Source of the DNA: Bacteroidota bacterium
GTDB lineage: Bacteria > Bacteroidota > Bacteroidia > Chitinophagales > Chitinophagaceae
Assembly: GCA_023429985.1 (NCBI GenBank)
Contig: JAEZCV010000044.1
Span: 1-6,591, forward strand
DNA: 6,591 bases
Direction: 5' to 3'
Position 1 is the stretch's first letter, and every line of letters starts with the position of its first letter. A program made the position numbers and the translations under genes. The notes under the pieces are model-generated. The model saw only the letters and a program-made list of their open reading frames with translations, ran no database searches and was not told where the DNA came from. Below are positions 5,908 through 6,591 of the stretch, piece after piece.

Positions 5908-6456
5908 TTGAAAGAAGCCATTATATCGCTTTTTCAGGATAATCCTCAACTTGCCATATACATCAGCATCCTGTTAAGTATTATTGTTGCTGTTCTTGGA
6001 TTAGTGCCCAGTGTATTTATTACAGCAGCCAATATTATTTTTTTCGGATTCTGGGAAGGCACGCTTATTTCATTTATTGGAGAAGCCATTGGAGCAATGG
6101 TTGCTTTTGTTTTATATAGGAAAGGATTTAAAAAAACGGCTCATGGCAAACTGGAAAAATTTCCTAAACTTATTCGGCTCATTGATGCAGAAGGAACGCA
6201 GGCCTTTATGCTTGTGCTGGCCCTAAGATTAATTCCTTTTGTTCCTTCCGGACTCGTAACTTTTGCGGCAGCTATTGGAAAAATTTCACTTCCCGTTTTT
6301 TTTATTGCCAGCTCAATTGGAAAACTCCCTGCTTTGTTAATTGAAGCTTATTCGGCTTACCAGGTAACAGAATTTGGCTGGCAGGGTAAAATCATTTTGC
6401 TGATCTCGGCTGTGGTGTTGTTGTATGTGGTAATGAAAAAGAAGGCGGCTGAATAG
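5908..6456 (+). CDS. VTT-domain (TVP38/TMEM64, DedA-like) integral membrane protein
   Basis: A polytopic membrane protein of the VTT/SNARE-associated family; relatives such as DedA are implicated in lipid flipping and membrane homeostasis, but the role here is unknown. The 182-residue form has a hydrophobic N-terminal segment (LAIYISILLSIIVAVLGLVP), then FITAANIIFFGFWEGTLISFIGEAIGA, VAFVLYRKGF, the conserved LRLIPFVPSGLVTFAAA re-entrant-type segment, a further hydrophobic stretch around KLPALLIEAYSAY and a C-terminal helix ending in KKKAAE. No ATG start exists before the first helix. I choose TTG 5908, which sits one base after the paaI stop; an in-frame TTG at 5857 would overlap paaI by 50 nt and give 199 residues. 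The tight junction implies cotranscription with paaI, although this family is not a known part of phenylacetate catabolism. Confidence 0.85.
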   Translation: MKEAIISLFQDNPQLAIYISILLSIIVAVLGLVPSVFITAANIIFFGFWEGTLISFIGEAIGAMVAFVLYRKGFKKTAHGKLEKFPKLIRLIDAEGTQAFMLVLALRLIPFVPSGLVTFAAAIGKISLPVFFIASSIGKLPALLIEAYSAYQVTEFGWQGKIILLISAVVLLYVVMKKKAAE

Positions 6457-6459
6457 GTG

Positions 6460-6547
6460 TTGAACAGTTGTTGAATAGTTGTTGAATGGTTGTTGAATAA
6501 TTGTTGAATAATTGTTGAACAGTTGTTGAATAATTGTTGAACTGTTG
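6460..6547 (+). repeat. 11-bp tandem repeat, eight copies (TTGAATAGTTG-like)
   Basis: Eight contiguous 11-bp units begin three bases after the VTT gene's stop: TTGAACAGTTG, TTGAATAGTTG, TTGAATGGTTG, TTGAATAATTG (twice), TTGAACAGTTG, TTGAATAATTG and TTGAACTGTTG. Changes fall almost only at positions 6-8; the TTGAA start and TTG end are invariant. There are no spacers, so it is a simple tandem array, not CRISPR. It is the start of a 135-base gene-free tail that consists of repeats to the window edge. Confidence 0.95.
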
Positions 6548-6550
6548 TCC

Positions 6551-6591
6551 ACTCACTACTCACTACTCACTACTCACCACTCACTACTCAC
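6551..6591 (-). repeat. 7-bp tandem repeat array at window end (ACTCACT)
   Basis: Five full units and a six-base partial unit, all ACTCACT except one ACTCACC, run off the window end. On the minus strand this is AGTGAGT, the variant also found at 1065-1078. It follows the 11-bp array after only three bases (TCC) and has the opposite reading direction. Confidence 0.93.

Noticed and set aside
6337..6563. Two minus-strand ORFs of about 70 codons at the window end
   Set aside because: They are created by the stop-free 11-bp repeat plus the antisense of the VTT gene's 3' end; composition is repeat-driven and no family is recognisable.
6460..6591. CRISPR-like array
   Set aside because: Units of 11 and 7 bp are directly adjacent with no unique spacers, and no cas gene is present.

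Overview
The window carries most of a phenylacetic acid (paa) degradation cluster. By protein similarity, promoter style and repeat content it probably comes from a Bacteroidota genome, perhaps a Chitinophagaceae relative. This rests on a TAnnTTTG-type -7 box before paaA, the lack of clear Shine-Dalgarno sequences, moderately AT-rich DNA and a secreted TlpA-like protein of a kind common in that phylum. The assignment is an inference; no rRNA or marker gene is present.

Layout: (1) positions 1-927 hold the 3' part of paaE (+), the reductase of the phenylacetyl-CoA epoxidase, cut by the window edge. (2) Positions 928-1069 are a convergent intergenic region made of two oppositely oriented arrays of a 7-bp repeat around a unique core, which could fold into a long hairpin. 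(3) Positions 1070-1762 (-) encode an exported TlpA/AhpC-TSA-type thioredoxin-fold protein with a CRPC motif. (4) Positions 1763-1884 are a divergent promoter region with a perfect 6-1-6 palindrome and a good -7 box facing paaA. (5) Positions 1885-6456 are a co-directional run paaA, paaB, paaC, paaD, paaG, paaI and a VTT/TVP38-type membrane protein, with very short gaps or 1-nt TAATG overlaps except at paaB-paaC and paaD-paaG. (6) Positions 6457-6591 are purely repetitive: eight tandem 11-bp units, then a 7-bp array that runs off the window.

Pathway: PaaA (catalytic diiron subunit), PaaB and PaaC form the oxygenase. PaaE passes electrons from NAD(P)H through FAD and a [2Fe-2S] centre, and PaaD is an Fe-S assembly-type accessory protein. 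Together they make the 1,2-epoxide of phenylacetyl-CoA. PaaG isomerises it to the oxepin-CoA, and PaaI is a hotdog thioesterase that can release dead-end CoA esters. The ligase PaaK and the downstream enzymes PaaZ, PaaF, PaaH and PaaJ are not in this window.

The enzymes look ordinary and intact. What stands out is the repeat biology. One family of 7-bp direct repeats (AGTGAAT-like) occurs at three sites, running into the tlpA stop codon and right up to the paaC start codon. In the paaB-paaC gap a 16-nt GC-rich hairpin sequence sits inside an otherwise perfectly phased array. The terminal 11-bp unit can be read as the same 7-bp unit with TGTT inserted. I see no evidence of a new multi-gene system; these repeats are the best candidate for something under-described.
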